Assembly: GCF_006636205.1 (NCBI RefSeq)
Contig: NZ_VIGB01000003.1
Span: 5,384,501 to 5,448,500 of the forward strand
Direction of reading: 5' to 3'
Origin: Kitasatospora acidiphila
Lineage (GTDB): Bacteria > Actinomycetota > Actinomycetes > Streptomycetales > Streptomycetaceae
Length of the DNA stretch: 64,000 nt
In this document: positions 19,714 to 27,590 of the stretch, piece after piece
How the letters are laid out: every line of letters begins with the position of its first letter
Numbering within the stretch: the first letter of the stretch is position 1
Notes under the pieces: model-generated
Database searches by the model: none
Seen by the model: the letters and a program-made list of their open reading frames with translations, nothing else
Told to the model about the DNA's origin: nothing
Position numbers and translations under genes: made by a program

Positions 19714-20133
19714 ATGCTGATCCCCCGTCGGGTCAAGCACCGCAAGCAGCACCACCCCAAGCGTCGTGGTGCCGCCAAGGGTGGCACCGAGCTGGCGTTC
19801 GGCCAGTTCGGCATCCAGGCCGTGACCCCGGCCTACGTGACGAACCGTCAGATCGAGTCCGCTCGTATCGCGATCAACCGTCACATCCGCCGTGGCGGCA
19901 AGGTCTGGATCAACATCTACCCGGACCGCCCGCTCACCAAGAAGCCGGCCGAGACCCGCATGGGTTCCGGTAAGGGTTCGCCGGAGTGGTGGATCGCGAA
20001 CGTGCACCCGGGTCGGGTCATGTTCGAGCTGTCGTACCCGAACGAGAAGGTGGCTCGCGAGGCGCTCACCCGCGCCGCGCACAAGCTGCCGATGAAGTGC
20101 CGGATCGTCCGGCGCGAGGACGGTGAGAGCTGA
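19714..20133 (+). CDS. rplP: 50S ribosomal protein L16
   Basis: The 139-aa L16 organises the A-site region of 23S rRNA. It starts MLIPRRVKHRKQHHPKRRG and contains RIAINRHIRRGGKVWINIYP and the L16 signature RMGSGKGSPEWWIANVHPG. It lies five bases after rpsC, and its stop overlaps the start of rpmC (TGATG). Confidence 0.97.
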   Translation: MLIPRRVKHRKQHHPKRRGAAKGGTELAFGQFGIQAVTPAYVTNRQIESARIAINRHIRRGGKVWINIYPDRPLTKKPAETRMGSGKGSPEWWIANVHPGRVMFELSYPNEKVAREALTRAAHKLPMKCRIVRREDGES

Positions 20134-20357
20134 TGTCGGCCGGCACCAAGGCTGCTGAGCTGCGCGAGCTGGACAACGAGGCGCTCGTTGCCAAGCTTCG
20201 TGAGGCCAAGGAGGAGCTGTTCAACCTCCGCTTCCAGGCGGCGACCGGACAGCTCGACAACCACGGACGGCTTCGCCTCGTCCGTAAGGACATCGCGCGG
20301 ATCTACACCCTGATGCGCGAGCGCGAGCTGGGCATCGAGACGGTGGAGAACGCCTGA
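20133..20357 (+). CDS. rpmC: 50S ribosomal protein L29
   Basis: The small two-helix L29 of 74 aa lies near the tunnel exit. It shows the typical pattern ELRELDNEALVAKLREAKEEL and FNLRFQAATGQLDNHGRLR, then DIARIYTLMRER. Start and stop overlap rplP and rpsQ in TGATG arrangements, implying coupled translation. Confidence 0.97.
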   Translation: MSAGTKAAELRELDNEALVAKLREAKEELFNLRFQAATGQLDNHGRLRLVRKDIARIYTLMRERELGIETVENA

Positions 20358-20629
20358 TGACTGAGAACACCAACGAGACGCGCGGTTTCCGCAAGACCCG
20401 TGAGGGTCTCGTCGTCAGCGACAAGATGGACAAGACCGTCGTCGTCGCCGTCGAGGACCGCGTCAAGCACGCTCTGTACGGCAAGGTCATTCGCCGTACG
20501 AACAAGCTGAAGGCGCACGACGAGCAGAACGCGTGCGGCGTGGGCGACCGGGTCCTCCTCGCGGAGACCCGCCCGCTGTCCGCGACGAAGCGCTGGCGCG
20601 TCGTCGAGATCCTCGAGAAGGCCAAGTAA
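20357..20629 (+). CDS. rpsQ: 30S ribosomal protein S17
   Basis: The 90-aa OB-fold S17 binds the 5' domain of 16S rRNA. Features are KTREGLVVSDKMDKTVVVAVE, the RTNKLKAHDE loop and GDRVLLAETRPLSATKRWRV, the S17 signature. A 99-base spacer with a hairpin follows before rplN, the customary S10/spc operon boundary. Confidence 0.97.
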   Translation: MTENTNETRGFRKTREGLVVSDKMDKTVVVAVEDRVKHALYGKVIRRTNKLKAHDEQNACGVGDRVLLAETRPLSATKRWRVVEILEKAK

Positions 20630-20657
20630 CGAAGCCGATGAGGTACGGCCGTATGTG

Positions 20658-20680
20658 CACCAGGTCGAAAGACGCTGGTG
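20658..20680 (+). other. GAAA-capped hairpin ahead of rplN
   Basis: CACCAG (20658-20663) pairs with CTGGTG (20675-20680), and GTC (20664-20666) with GAC (20671-20673), around a GAAA tetraloop, with one bulged G. It lies in the S10/spc junction, about 49 bases upstream of rplN. It could be an RNA regulatory or processing element. Confidence 0.4.
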
Positions 20681-20728
20681 TGAGCAGCGGCCGGCCCGTC
20701 GACTCTCGTTGACGATCAGGAGAAAGCT

Positions 20729-21100
20729 GTGATCCAGCAGGAGTCGCGACTGCGTGTCGCCGACAACACGGGTGCCAAGGAGATTCTCTGCATCCGCGTT
20801 CTCGGTGGCTCCGGTCGCCGCTACGCCGGTATCGGGGACGTCATCGTCGCCACCGTCAAGGACGCGATCCCCGGTGGTTCGGTGAAGAAGGGCGACGTCG
20901 TCAAGTGCGTCGTCGTTCGCACGGTGAAGGAGCGCCGTCGTCCGGACGGTTCCTACATCCGCTTCGACGAGAACGCCGCTGTCGTTCTCAAGAACACCGA
21001 GGGTGACCCCCGTGGTACCCGCATCTTCGGCCCGGTGGGCCGCGAGCTGCGTGACAAGAAGTTCATGAAGATCATCTCGCTGGCGCCGGAGGTGCTCTAA
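20729..21100 (+). CDS. rplN: 50S ribosomal protein L14
   Basis: The L14 of 123 aa sits at the 30S/50S interface. GTG 20729 follows AGGAGAAAGCT and begins IQQESRLRVADNTGAKEILC. The signature GGSGRRYAGIGDVIVATVKDA (given to 20 residues, ending VKD) is present. The KNTEGDPRG segment is one residue longer than the 122-aa form I recall from S. coelicolor. First gene of the spc-type block. Confidence 0.97.
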   Translation: MIQQESRLRVADNTGAKEILCIRVLGGSGRRYAGIGDVIVATVKDAIPGGSVKKGDVVKCVVVRTVKERRRPDGSYIRFDENAAVVLKNTEGDPRGTRIFGPVGRELRDKKFMKIISLAPEVL

Positions 21101-21103
21101 CCC

Positions 21104-21427
21104 ATGGCGAACAGCATGAAGATCAAGAAGGGTGACCTGGTTCAGGTCATCACCGGCAAGGACAAGGGCAAGCAGGGCAAGGTCATCCAGGCCATGCCGG
21201 CTGAGAACAAGGTCCTCGTCGAGGGTGTGAACCGGGTCAAGAAGCACACCAAGCCCGGCCAGGGCACCGCCGGTGGCATCGTCACCGTCGAGGCCCCGGT
21301 GCACGTTTCGAACGTGCAGCTGGTCGTGGAGAAGGACGGCAAGAAGGTCGTCACCCGCGTTGGCTACCGCTTCGATGAGCAGGGCAACAAGATCCGCGTT
21401 GCCAAGCGGACCGGTGAGGACATCTGA
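21104..21427 (+). CDS. rplX: 50S ribosomal protein L24
   Basis: The 107-aa L24 starts 50S assembly. It has the KOW motif KKGDLVQVITGKDKGKQGKV and GVNRVKKHTKPGQG. ATG 21104 lies three bases after the rplN stop, and the 3' end overlaps rplE (TGATG). Confidence 0.97.
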   Translation: MANSMKIKKGDLVQVITGKDKGKQGKVIQAMPAENKVLVEGVNRVKKHTKPGQGTAGGIVTVEAPVHVSNVQLVVEKDGKKVVTRVGYRFDEQGNKIRVAKRTGEDI

Positions 21428-21996
21428 TGTCTGAGACGACTGTTGAGAAGGTGACCCCCCGTCTCAAGGAGCGTTACAACTCCGAGATCAAGGGTCAGCT
21501 GCACGAGCAGTTCTCGTACGAGAACGTCATGCTGATCCCCGGCCTGGTCAAGGTCGTGGTCAACATGGGTGTCGGCGAGGCCGCCCGTGACAGCAAGCTG
21601 ATCGAGGGTGCCATCAAGGACCTGACCGCGATCACCGGTCAGAAGCCTGCTGTCACCAAGGCTCGTAAGTCCATCGCGCAGTTCAAGCTGCGCGAGGGCC
21701 AGCCGATCGGCACCCACGTCACCCTCCGTGGTGACCGCATGTGGGAGTTCCTGGACCGTCTGGTGTCGCTGGCTCTGCCGCGTATCCGTGACTTCCGTGG
21801 TCTCTCCCCCAAGCAGTTCGACGGTCGTGGCAACTACACCTTCGGTCTGACCGAGCAGGTTATGTTCCACGAGATCGACCAGGACAAGGTCGACCGTCAG
21901 CGCGGTATGGACATCACCGTCGTGACCACCGCCAAGACCGACGATGAGGGCCGGGCGCTGCTGCGCGCTCTGGGCTTCCCGTTCAAGGAGGCGTGA
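21427..21996 (+). CDS. rplE: 50S ribosomal protein L5
   Basis: The 189-aa L5 binds 5S rRNA and contacts the P-site tRNA. Diagnostic parts are LIPGLVKVVVNMGVGEAARD, TGQKPAVTKARKSIAQFKLR and GRGNYTFGLTEQVMFHEID. ATG 21427 overlaps the rplX stop, and rpsN follows after three bases. Length is slightly above the common 185. Confidence 0.97.
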   Translation: MSETTVEKVTPRLKERYNSEIKGQLHEQFSYENVMLIPGLVKVVVNMGVGEAARDSKLIEGAIKDLTAITGQKPAVTKARKSIAQFKLREGQPIGTHVTLRGDRMWEFLDRLVSLALPRIRDFRGLSPKQFDGRGNYTFGLTEQVMFHEIDQDKVDRQRGMDITVVTTAKTDDEGRALLRALGFPFKEA

Positions 21997-21999
21997 GCC

Positions 22000-22185
22000 G
22001 TGGCGAAGAAGTCCCTCATCGCGAAGGCCGAGCGCAAGCCGAAGTTCGGCGTGCGGGCCTACACCCGGTGCCAGCGGTGCGGTCGTCCGCACTCGGTGTA
22101 CCGCAAGTTCGGCCTCTGCCGTGTCTGCCTTCGTGAGATGGCGCACCGCGGCGAGCTGCCGGGCGTGACCAAGAGCTCCTGGTAA
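22000..22185 (+). CDS. rpsN: 30S ribosomal protein S14, zinc-binding type
   Basis: This 61-aa S14 is the short zinc-containing (C+) form, with Cys24-x2-Cys27 and Cys40-x2-Cys43 in RCQRCGRPHSVYRKFGLCRVC. Actinobacteria often carry a second, zinc-free S14 under Zur control elsewhere. That copy is not in this window. GTG 22000 lies three bases after rplE. Confidence 0.96.
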   Translation: MAKKSLIAKAERKPKFGVRAYTRCQRCGRPHSVYRKFGLCRVCLREMAHRGELPGVTKSSW

Positions 22186-22222
22186 TCCAGCGCTCCTGGT
22201 GAACGCATAGCGAAGCAGAGGT

Positions 22223-22287
22223 GCCCGACCCCACAGCGCCCAGATTTGGGCAGCCTTTCGGATTCCCGTAAGGTAGTGGGGTCGGGC
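22223..22287 (+). other. Long-range hairpin in the rpsN-rpsH spacer
   Basis: GCCCGACCCCAC (22223-22234) is perfectly complementary to 22276-22287, a 12-bp outer stem. It encloses a smaller GCCC/GGGC hairpin near 22238-22251. It lies in a 269-base spacer between S14 and S8, in the middle of an otherwise tightly packed operon. It may be an attenuator or an r-protein binding site. Confidence 0.45.
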
Positions 22288-22361
22288 CCCCTGTCGCGGC
22301 ATCCCCATGGATGCTGCGGCTCTTCTCTGAAGGGCTCGCACCCAGTCTTACTAACGCCGTA

Positions 22362-22414
22362 GGTCCCCTGCGTTTGTGCCCCTGCTGCACTCCACCGAGT
22401 GCAGGAGGGGGACC
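22362..22414 (+). other. Second structured element upstream of rpsH
   Basis: A 7-bp stem 22385-22391/22398-22404 (loop CCACCG) extends, after one mismatch, by five more pairs (22379-22383 with 22406-22410). An alternative outer pairing, 22362-22368 with 22408-22414, competes with that extension. Mutually exclusive pairings just before a ribosomal protein gene resemble a switchable leader. Confidence 0.4.
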
Positions 22415-22454
22415 TGATGCGGAGAAACCACGGCGAGAGAGGCCTGAGGCCACC

Positions 22455-22862
22455 ATGACCATGACCGACCCCATCGCAGACATGCTGACGCGTCTGCGGA
22501 ACGCCAACTCGGCGTACCACGACACTGTCGCGATGCCTGCCAGCAAGATCAAGGCGCACGTTGCCGAGATCCTGCAGCAGGAGGGGTACATCTCCTCCTA
22601 CAAGGTTGAGGACCCGAGCGAGGGCGAGGTGGGCAAGAAGCTCACCATCGAGCTCAAGTTCGGTCCGAACCGTGAGCGTTCCATCGCCGGCATCAAGCGC
22701 ATCAGCAAGCCGGGTCTGCGTGTTTACGCAAAGTCCACCAACCTGCCGAAGGTGCTCGGCGGCCTGGGCGTGGCGATCATCTCCACGTCTTCCGGCCTCC
22801 TGACCGACAAGCAGGCCGCCAAGAAGGGCGTAGGCGGAGAAGTTCTCGCCTACGTCTGGTAA
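22455..22862 (+). CDS. rpsH: 30S ribosomal protein S8
   Basis: The 135-aa S8 is a primary 16S rRNA binder, and in E. coli it is the repressor of the spc operon. It starts MTMTDPIADMLTRLRNANSA and has KFGPNRERSIAGIKRISKPG and LGGLGVAIISTSSG. ATG 22455 matches the family N-terminus, and upstream in-frame sequence is non-coding. A structured 269-base spacer precedes it. Confidence 0.96.
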   Translation: MTMTDPIADMLTRLRNANSAYHDTVAMPASKIKAHVAEILQQEGYISSYKVEDPSEGEVGKKLTIELKFGPNRERSIAGIKRISKPGLRVYAKSTNLPKVLGGLGVAIISTSSGLLTDKQAAKKGVGGEVLAYVW

Positions 22863-22884
22863 TTCGGGAAACGGAGGTACAGCA

Positions 22885-23424
22885 ATGTCTCGTATTGGAC
22901 GGCTGCCCATCCCGGTTCCCGCCGGCGTGGACGTCACCATCGATGGCCAGACGGTTTCGGTGAAGGGCCCCAAGGGCACCCTCACCCACGTCGTCGCGGC
23001 GCCGATCGAGATCAGCAAGGACGAGAACGGCACTCTGGTCGTCACTCGCCCGAACGACGAGCGTCAGTCGAAGGCCCTCCACGGCCTTTCGCGCACGCTG
23101 GTGGCGAACATGATCACCGGCGTGACCGCGGGCTACCGCAAGTCGCTGGAGATCAGCGGTGTTGGTTACCGCGTCGCGGCGAAGGGCTCCAACATGGAGT
23201 TCTCGCTCGGCTACAGCCACCCGATCCTGGTCGAGGCCCCGGAGGGCATCTCCTTCGTGGTCGAGTCGCCCACCAAGTTCCACGTGGACGGCACGGACAA
23301 GCAGAAGGTCGGCGAGGTCGCCGCGAAGATCCGCAAGCTGCGCAAGCCCGACCCGTACAAGGCCAAGGGCGTCAAGTACGCGGGCGAGGTCATCCGCCGC
23401 AAGGTCGGAAAGAGTGGTAAGTAA
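22885..23424 (+). CDS. rplF: 50S ribosomal protein L6
   Basis: The 179-aa L6 sits near the sarcin-ricin loop. It begins MSRIGRLPIPVPAGVDVTI and ends with the L6 signature KPDPYKAKGVKYAGEVIRRK. ATG 22885 follows ACGGAGG, and rplR follows after three bases. Confidence 0.97.
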   Translation: MSRIGRLPIPVPAGVDVTIDGQTVSVKGPKGTLTHVVAAPIEISKDENGTLVVTRPNDERQSKALHGLSRTLVANMITGVTAGYRKSLEISGVGYRVAAKGSNMEFSLGYSHPILVEAPEGISFVVESPTKFHVDGTDKQKVGEVAAKIRKLRKPDPYKAKGVKYAGEVIRRKVGKSGK

Positions 23425-23427
23425 GCG

Positions 23428-23811
23428 ATGAGCGTCTCTGTCAAGATCGGCAAGGGCGACGGCTACAAGAACGCCGCCCGCAAGCGCCGCGCGATTCGCG
23501 TTCGCAAGCGCGTTGTCGGCACCGAGGTGCGTCCGCGCCTCGTTGTGACGCGCTCGAACCGTCACATGGTCGCCCAGGTCATCGACGACGCCAAGGGTCA
23601 CACCCTGGCGTCGGCGTCCACCCTCGACGTGTCCATCAAGGGCGCCGAGGGCGACAAGACCGAGCTGGCCAAGAAGGTCGGGAGCCTGGTCGCCGAGCGC
23701 GCCAAGGCCGCCGGCATCGAGTCGGTCGTCTTCGACCGCGCGGGCAACCGGTACGCCGGCCGCATCGCCGCCCTGGCGGACGCGGCTCGTGAGGCCGGGC
23801 TCGACTTCTAA
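23428..23811 (+). CDS. rplR: 50S ribosomal protein L18
   Basis: The 127-aa L18 binds 5S rRNA. It shows KRRAIRVRKRVVGTEVRPRL, VTRSNRHMVAQVIDD and the C-terminal FDRAGNRYAGRIAALADAAR. ATG 23428 follows the rplF stop by three bases. A 48-base gap with a ribosome site separates it from rpsE. Confidence 0.97.
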   Translation: MSVSVKIGKGDGYKNAARKRRAIRVRKRVVGTEVRPRLVVTRSNRHMVAQVIDDAKGHTLASASTLDVSIKGAEGDKTELAKKVGSLVAERAKAAGIESVVFDRAGNRYAGRIAALADAAREAGLDF

Positions 23812-23859
23812 GCCGCTCGTCGACTCTGTCGGCGGACGTAATCGAGAGAGGTAATTCCA

Positions 23860-24504
23860 ATGGCTGGACCCCAGCGCCGCGGTAGCGGCGCCGGCGGCGG
23901 CACCGGTGGCGAGCGGCGCGACCGTAAGCGTGACGACCGGGGCAACGCCCCCGCCGTCGAGAAGACCGCTTACGTCGAGCGCGTCGTCGCGATCAACCGT
24001 GTCGCCAAGGTTGTCAAGGGTGGTCGTCGCTTCAGCTTCACCGCGCTGGTCGTGGTGGGCGACGGTGACGGCACCGTGGGTGTCGGTTACGGGAAGGCGA
24101 AGGAGGTTCCGGCCGCCATCGCCAAGGGCGTTGAGGAGGCCAAGAAGAACTTCTTCAAGGTTCCCCGTATCCAGGGCACCATCCCGCACCCCGTTCAGGG
24201 CGAGAAGGCCGCCGGCGTCGTGCTGCTGAAGCCGGCGTCCCCCGGTACCGGTGTTATCGCCGGTGGCCCGGTGCGTGCCGTCCTGGAGTGCGCCGGCGTT
24301 CACGACATCCTGTCGAAGTCGCTCGGCTCGGACAACGCGATCAACATCGTGCACGCCACCGTGGCTGCTCTGAAGGGCCTCGTTCGCCCCGAGGAGATCG
24401 CCGCCCGTCGTGGCCTGCCGCTCGAGGACGTGGCTCCGGCCGCCCTGCTGCGCGCTCGCGCGGCCGGCACCGCCGCTGCCGCTCCGGCTGGGGCTGGTGT
24501 CTGA
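23860..24504 (+). CDS. rpsE: 30S ribosomal protein S5
   Basis: The 214-aa S5 contributes to decoding fidelity. After a Gly/Arg-rich N-terminus (GSGAGGGTGGERRDRKR) comes the S5 core: VVAINRVAKVVKGGRRFSFT, VGYGKAKEVPAAIAKGVEEA and KSLGSDNAINIVHAT. ATG 23860 follows GAGAGAGG, and the stop overlaps rpmD (TGATG). Confidence 0.97.
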   Translation: MAGPQRRGSGAGGGTGGERRDRKRDDRGNAPAVEKTAYVERVVAINRVAKVVKGGRRFSFTALVVVGDGDGTVGVGYGKAKEVPAAIAKGVEEAKKNFFKVPRIQGTIPHPVQGEKAAGVVLLKPASPGTGVIAGGPVRAVLECAGVHDILSKSLGSDNAINIVHATVAALKGLVRPEEIAARRGLPLEDVAPAALLRARAAGTAAAAPAGAGV

Positions 24505-24686
24505 TGGCGCGCCTGAAGATCACCCAGACCAAGAGCTACATCGGTAGCAAGCAGAACCACCGCGAGACGCTGCGTTCGCTTGGCCTCAAGCGCATGCACG
24601 ACGTGGTCGTGAAGGAGGACCGTCCCGAGATCCGCGGGATGGCCCAGACCGTGCGTCACCTCGTCACGGTCGAGGAGGTGGACTGA
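24504..24686 (+). CDS. rpmD: 50S ribosomal protein L30
   Basis: The 60-aa L30 begins MARLKITQTKSYIGSKQNHR and contains TLRSLGLKRMHDVVV and RGMAQTVRHLVTVEE, the full L30 signature. ATG 24504 overlaps the rpsE stop, and rplO starts two bases after its end. Confidence 0.97.
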   Translation: MARLKITQTKSYIGSKQNHRETLRSLGLKRMHDVVVKEDRPEIRGMAQTVRHLVTVEEVD

Positions 24687-24688
24687 TC

Positions 24689-25141
24689 ATGTCTGACAAC
24701 CCGATCAAGATCCACAACCTGCGTCCCGCCCCGGGTGCCAAGACCGACAAGATCCGTGTCGGCCGTGGTGAAGGCTCCAAGGGTAAGACCGCTGGTCGTG
24801 GTACCAAGGGCACCAAGGCCCGCTACCAGGTTCCGCAGCGCTTCGAGGGTGGCCAGATGCCGCTCCACATGCGCCTGCCGAAGCTGAAGGGCTTCAAGAA
24901 CCCGTTCAAGGTGACCTTCCAGGTCGTCAACCTCGACAAGCTGGCCGAGCTCTACCCGCAGGGTGGCGAGGTCACTGTCGAGGGCCTGGTCGCCAAGGGC
25001 GCGGTCCGCAAGAACTCCCTCGTCAAGGTGCTCGGCACCGGCGAGGTCTCGGTTGCGCTGCAGGTGACGGTTGACGCCGTCTCCGGCTCCGCCACCGAGA
25101 AGATCAAGGCCGCCGGCGGCACCGTCACCGAGCTCGTCTGA
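24689..25141 (+). CDS. rplO: 50S ribosomal protein L15
   Basis: The 150-aa L15 is a late-assembly protein with a long Gly/Lys-rich N-terminal extension (GRGEGSKGKTAGRGTKGTKA). Its C-terminal domain is typical (LVKVLGTGEVSVALQVTVDA). It is the last gene of this r-protein block and is followed by a strong terminator, so secY has a separate promoter region. Confidence 0.97.
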   Translation: MSDNPIKIHNLRPAPGAKTDKIRVGRGEGSKGKTAGRGTKGTKARYQVPQRFEGGQMPLHMRLPKLKGFKNPFKVTFQVVNLDKLAELYPQGGEVTVEGLVAKGAVRKNSLVKVLGTGEVSVALQVTVDAVSGSATEKIKAAGGTVTELV

Positions 25142-25468
25142 CCCCCAACCGGGTGAGCAGAGCGATCTGACGGCGCGTCAGTGCCGAGAGCCCCGTCCCT
25201 CCTTCGAGGGACGGGGCTCTTCTTATTTCTGTGCTCATCACCACGGGTTTCGCGTGCAAGCCCGCTCAAAACCGGGCATCTGGGTCCGGCTTCGACAAGC
25301 CTGGGCGTCATGCGCTTCTGCCGAGTGGCCACACACTGTTAGAGTCCCTGGAGTTCCCTTGTAGCCAGGCGCAGTCGACTGTGCCGACGGGGGACGGCAA
25401 CCGACATTCACCCCGTCCGACAGGACCGACCCTTCCGCCGACGACGCGCGGGAGGCGCAGGAGGCACC
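25142..25468 (+). other. rplO-secY intergenic region
   Basis: This 327-base non-coding stretch holds the terminator at 25187-25220 and a candidate secY promoter near 25316-25345 (TTCTGC, 18 bases, TAGAGT). A leader of about 120 bases leads to secY. No other feature is evident. Confidence 0.55.
25187..25220 (+). terminator. Terminator after rplO
   Basis: A perfect stem, 25187-25201 paired with 25206-25220, with a CTTC loop, runs into TCTTATTTCT. It is a classical intrinsic terminator ending the S10/spc r-protein block. Confidence 0.9.
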
Positions 25469-26776
25469 GTGCTCAGTGCGTTCGCGCGGGCGTTCAAGAC
25501 GCCCGACCTGCGCAAGAAGCTGCTGTTCACGCTGGGCATCATGGTGATCTTCCGGGTGGGCGCGCACATTCCCGTCCCCGGGGTGAACTTCAAGGCCGTC
25601 AACCAGTGCGTGAAGATGAGTGGCAACGGGCTGTTCGGCCTGGTCAATCTCTTCAGCGGCGGCGCGCTGCTGCAGCTGACGATCTTCGCCCTCGGCATCA
25701 TGCCGTACATCACCGCCAGCATCATCCTTCAGCTGCTGACCGTCGTGATCCCGCGACTGGAATCGCTGAAGAAGGAGGGCCAGGCCGGGCAGACGAAGAT
25801 CACCCAGTACACCCGCTACCTGACCATCGCGCTGGCGATCCTGCAGGGCACCGGCATCGTGGCGACCGCCTCCAACGGCGCGCTGTTCTCGAGCTGCCCG
25901 GTGGGCAACCAGGTGGTGCCGGACACCAGCGTGTTCCGGATCGCCCTCATGGTCATCACCATGACGGCGGGCACGACGATCATCATGTGGCTGGGTGAGC
26001 TGATCACCGACCGCGGCATCGGCAACGGCATGTCGATCCTGATGTTCACCTCGATCGCCGCCGGCTTCCCGGGCAACGTCTGGACCATCAAGAAGCTCGG
26101 CAAGATCGCCGGCGGTTGGTTCGAGTTCTTCGCGGTGATCGCGACCGGCATCGTCGTGATCGTCCTGGTCATCTTCGTGGAGCAGGCCCAGCGCCGGATC
26201 CCGGTGCAGTACGCCAAGCGAATGATCGGCCGCCGGGCGTTCGGCGGCACCTCGACCTACATCCCGCTGAAGGTCAACCAGGCCGGTGTCATCCCGGTCA
26301 TCTTCGCCTCCTCGCTGCTGTACATCCCCTCGCTGGTGGCGCAGCTGACCGGCAGCAAGGCGAGCTGGGCGAACTGGGTCAACACGAACTTCACCAAGGG
26401 TGACCACCCGATCTACATGATCGCGTACTTCGTACTGATCGTGTTCTTCGCCTTCTTCTACGTCGCGATCTCCTTCAACCCCGAAGAAGTTGCCGACAAT
26501 ATGAAGAAGTATGGTGGCTTCATCCCGGGCATCCGGGCCGGCCGGCCGACGGCCGAATACCTGAACTACGTGCTCACCCGCATCACGTGGCCGGGTTCGC
26601 TCTACCTGGGCCTGATCGCTCTTATCCCGATGATCGGCCTGGTCGCCCTGAACGCGAGCACCACCATCCCGTTCGGCGGCACCAGCATCCTCATCATCGT
26701 CGGCGTCGGCCTCGAAACTGTGAAGCAGATCGAGAGCCAGCTCCAGCAGCGTAATTACGAAGGGTTCCTCCGCTGA
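25469..26776 (+). CDS. secY: Protein translocase subunit SecY
   Basis: The 435-aa channel protein of the Sec translocon has ten membrane helices. It opens with FARAFKTPDLRKKLLFTLGI and the first helix FRVGAHIPVPGVN. Further landmarks are FALGIMPYITASIILQLLTV and the conserved cytoplasmic loop QAQRRIPVQYAKRM. GTG 25469 follows GGAGGCACC. The gene overlaps adk by one base (TGATG). Pairing secY with adk and map is conserved across actinobacteria. Confidence 0.98.
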   Translation: MLSAFARAFKTPDLRKKLLFTLGIMVIFRVGAHIPVPGVNFKAVNQCVKMSGNGLFGLVNLFSGGALLQLTIFALGIMPYITASIILQLLTVVIPRLESLKKEGQAGQTKITQYTRYLTIALAILQGTGIVATASNGALFSSCPVGNQVVPDTSVFRIALMVITMTAGTTIIMWLGELITDRGIGNGMSILMFTSIAAGFPGNVWTIKKLGKIAGGWFEFFAVIATGIVVIVLVIFVEQAQRRIPVQYAKRMIGRRAFGGTSTYIPLKVNQAGVIPVIFASSLLYIPSLVAQLTGSKASWANWVNTNFTKGDHPIYMIAYFVLIVFFAFFYVAISFNPEEVADNMKKYGGFIPGIRAGRPTAEYLNYVLTRITWPGSLYLGLIALIPMIGLVALNASTTIPFGGTSILIIVGVGLETVKQIESQLQQRNYEGFLR

Positions 26777-27435
26777 TGCGTATCGTCCTCGTCGGACCTC
26801 CCGGGGCCGGGAAGGGTACTCAGGCGCACGTGCTCGCCAAGACCCTGTCCATTCCCCACATCTCGACCGGTGACCTCTTCCGGGCCAACATCAGCCAGGG
26901 CACCCCGCTCGGCGTGGAGGCCAAGAGCTACATGGACCAGGGCCTCCTGGTGCCGGACGAGGTGACCATCGGGATGGCCAAGGACCGGCTCCAGCAGCCG
27001 GACACCGCGGCCGGGTTCCTGCTCGACGGCTTCCCGCGCAACCTGGAGCAGGCCAAGGCGCTCGACGCCTTCCTGGCCGACCAGGAGATCGCGCTGGACG
27101 GCGTGCTGGACCTGGAGGTCCCCGAGGACGAGGTGGTCAAGCGGATCGCCGGCCGCCGGCTCTGCCGCAACAACGGCGCCCACGTCTTCCACGTGATCTA
27201 CAACCCGCCGAAGACCGAGGGCGTCTGCGACGAGTGCGGTGGCGAGCTCTACCAGCGCTCGGACGACACCGAGGAGTCGGTGCGGGTCCGGCTGGAGGAG
27301 TACCACTCCAAGACCGAGCCGATCATCGGCTACTACCGCGAGCAGCAGCTGGTCACCACCATCTCCGCGCTCGGCAAGGTCGAAGAGGTCACCCAGCGCG
27401 CCGTGGACGCGCTGAAGGCCGGCAAGCAGGGCTGA
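26776..27435 (+). CDS. adk: Adenylate kinase
   Basis: The 219-aa enzyme interconverts ATP plus AMP with 2 ADP. It has the P-loop GPPGAGKGTQ at about residues 7-16, ISTGDLFRANI, LLDGFPRNLEQA and the LID. The LID keeps LCRNNGAHVFH and CDECGGELYQRSDD, so three of the four usual zinc Cys positions remain and the second position of the first pair is Asn. Zinc binding by His or a degenerate site is possible. ATG 26776 overlaps secY. Confidence 0.97.
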   Translation: MRIVLVGPPGAGKGTQAHVLAKTLSIPHISTGDLFRANISQGTPLGVEAKSYMDQGLLVPDEVTIGMAKDRLQQPDTAAGFLLDGFPRNLEQAKALDAFLADQEIALDGVLDLEVPEDEVVKRIAGRRLCRNNGAHVFHVIYNPPKTEGVCDECGGELYQRSDDTEESVRVRLEEYHSKTEPIIGYYREQQLVTTISALGKVEEVTQRAVDALKAGKQG

Positions 27436-27471
27436 CGCCCGACCGGCACAGCTGAACAGAGTCCTCCGCGT

Positions 27472-27517
27472 GCCGCACGGCCGCGGCACCCCACCCGGGG
27501 TGCCGCGGCCGTGCGGC
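27472..27517 (+). terminator. Hairpin between adk and map
   Basis: A perfect 21-bp stem (27472-27492 with 27497-27517) and loop ACCC. It is extremely GC-rich, without a T tract. It ends close to a possible -10 (TACCGT 27522-27527) for map. Confidence 0.75.
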
Positions 27518-27590
27518 GTCGTACCGTGGGGGAGTGACAAGGGCGCCCGGCAAGGACCGGGCGCGATTTCGGACGAAAGGCACTCGCCAG

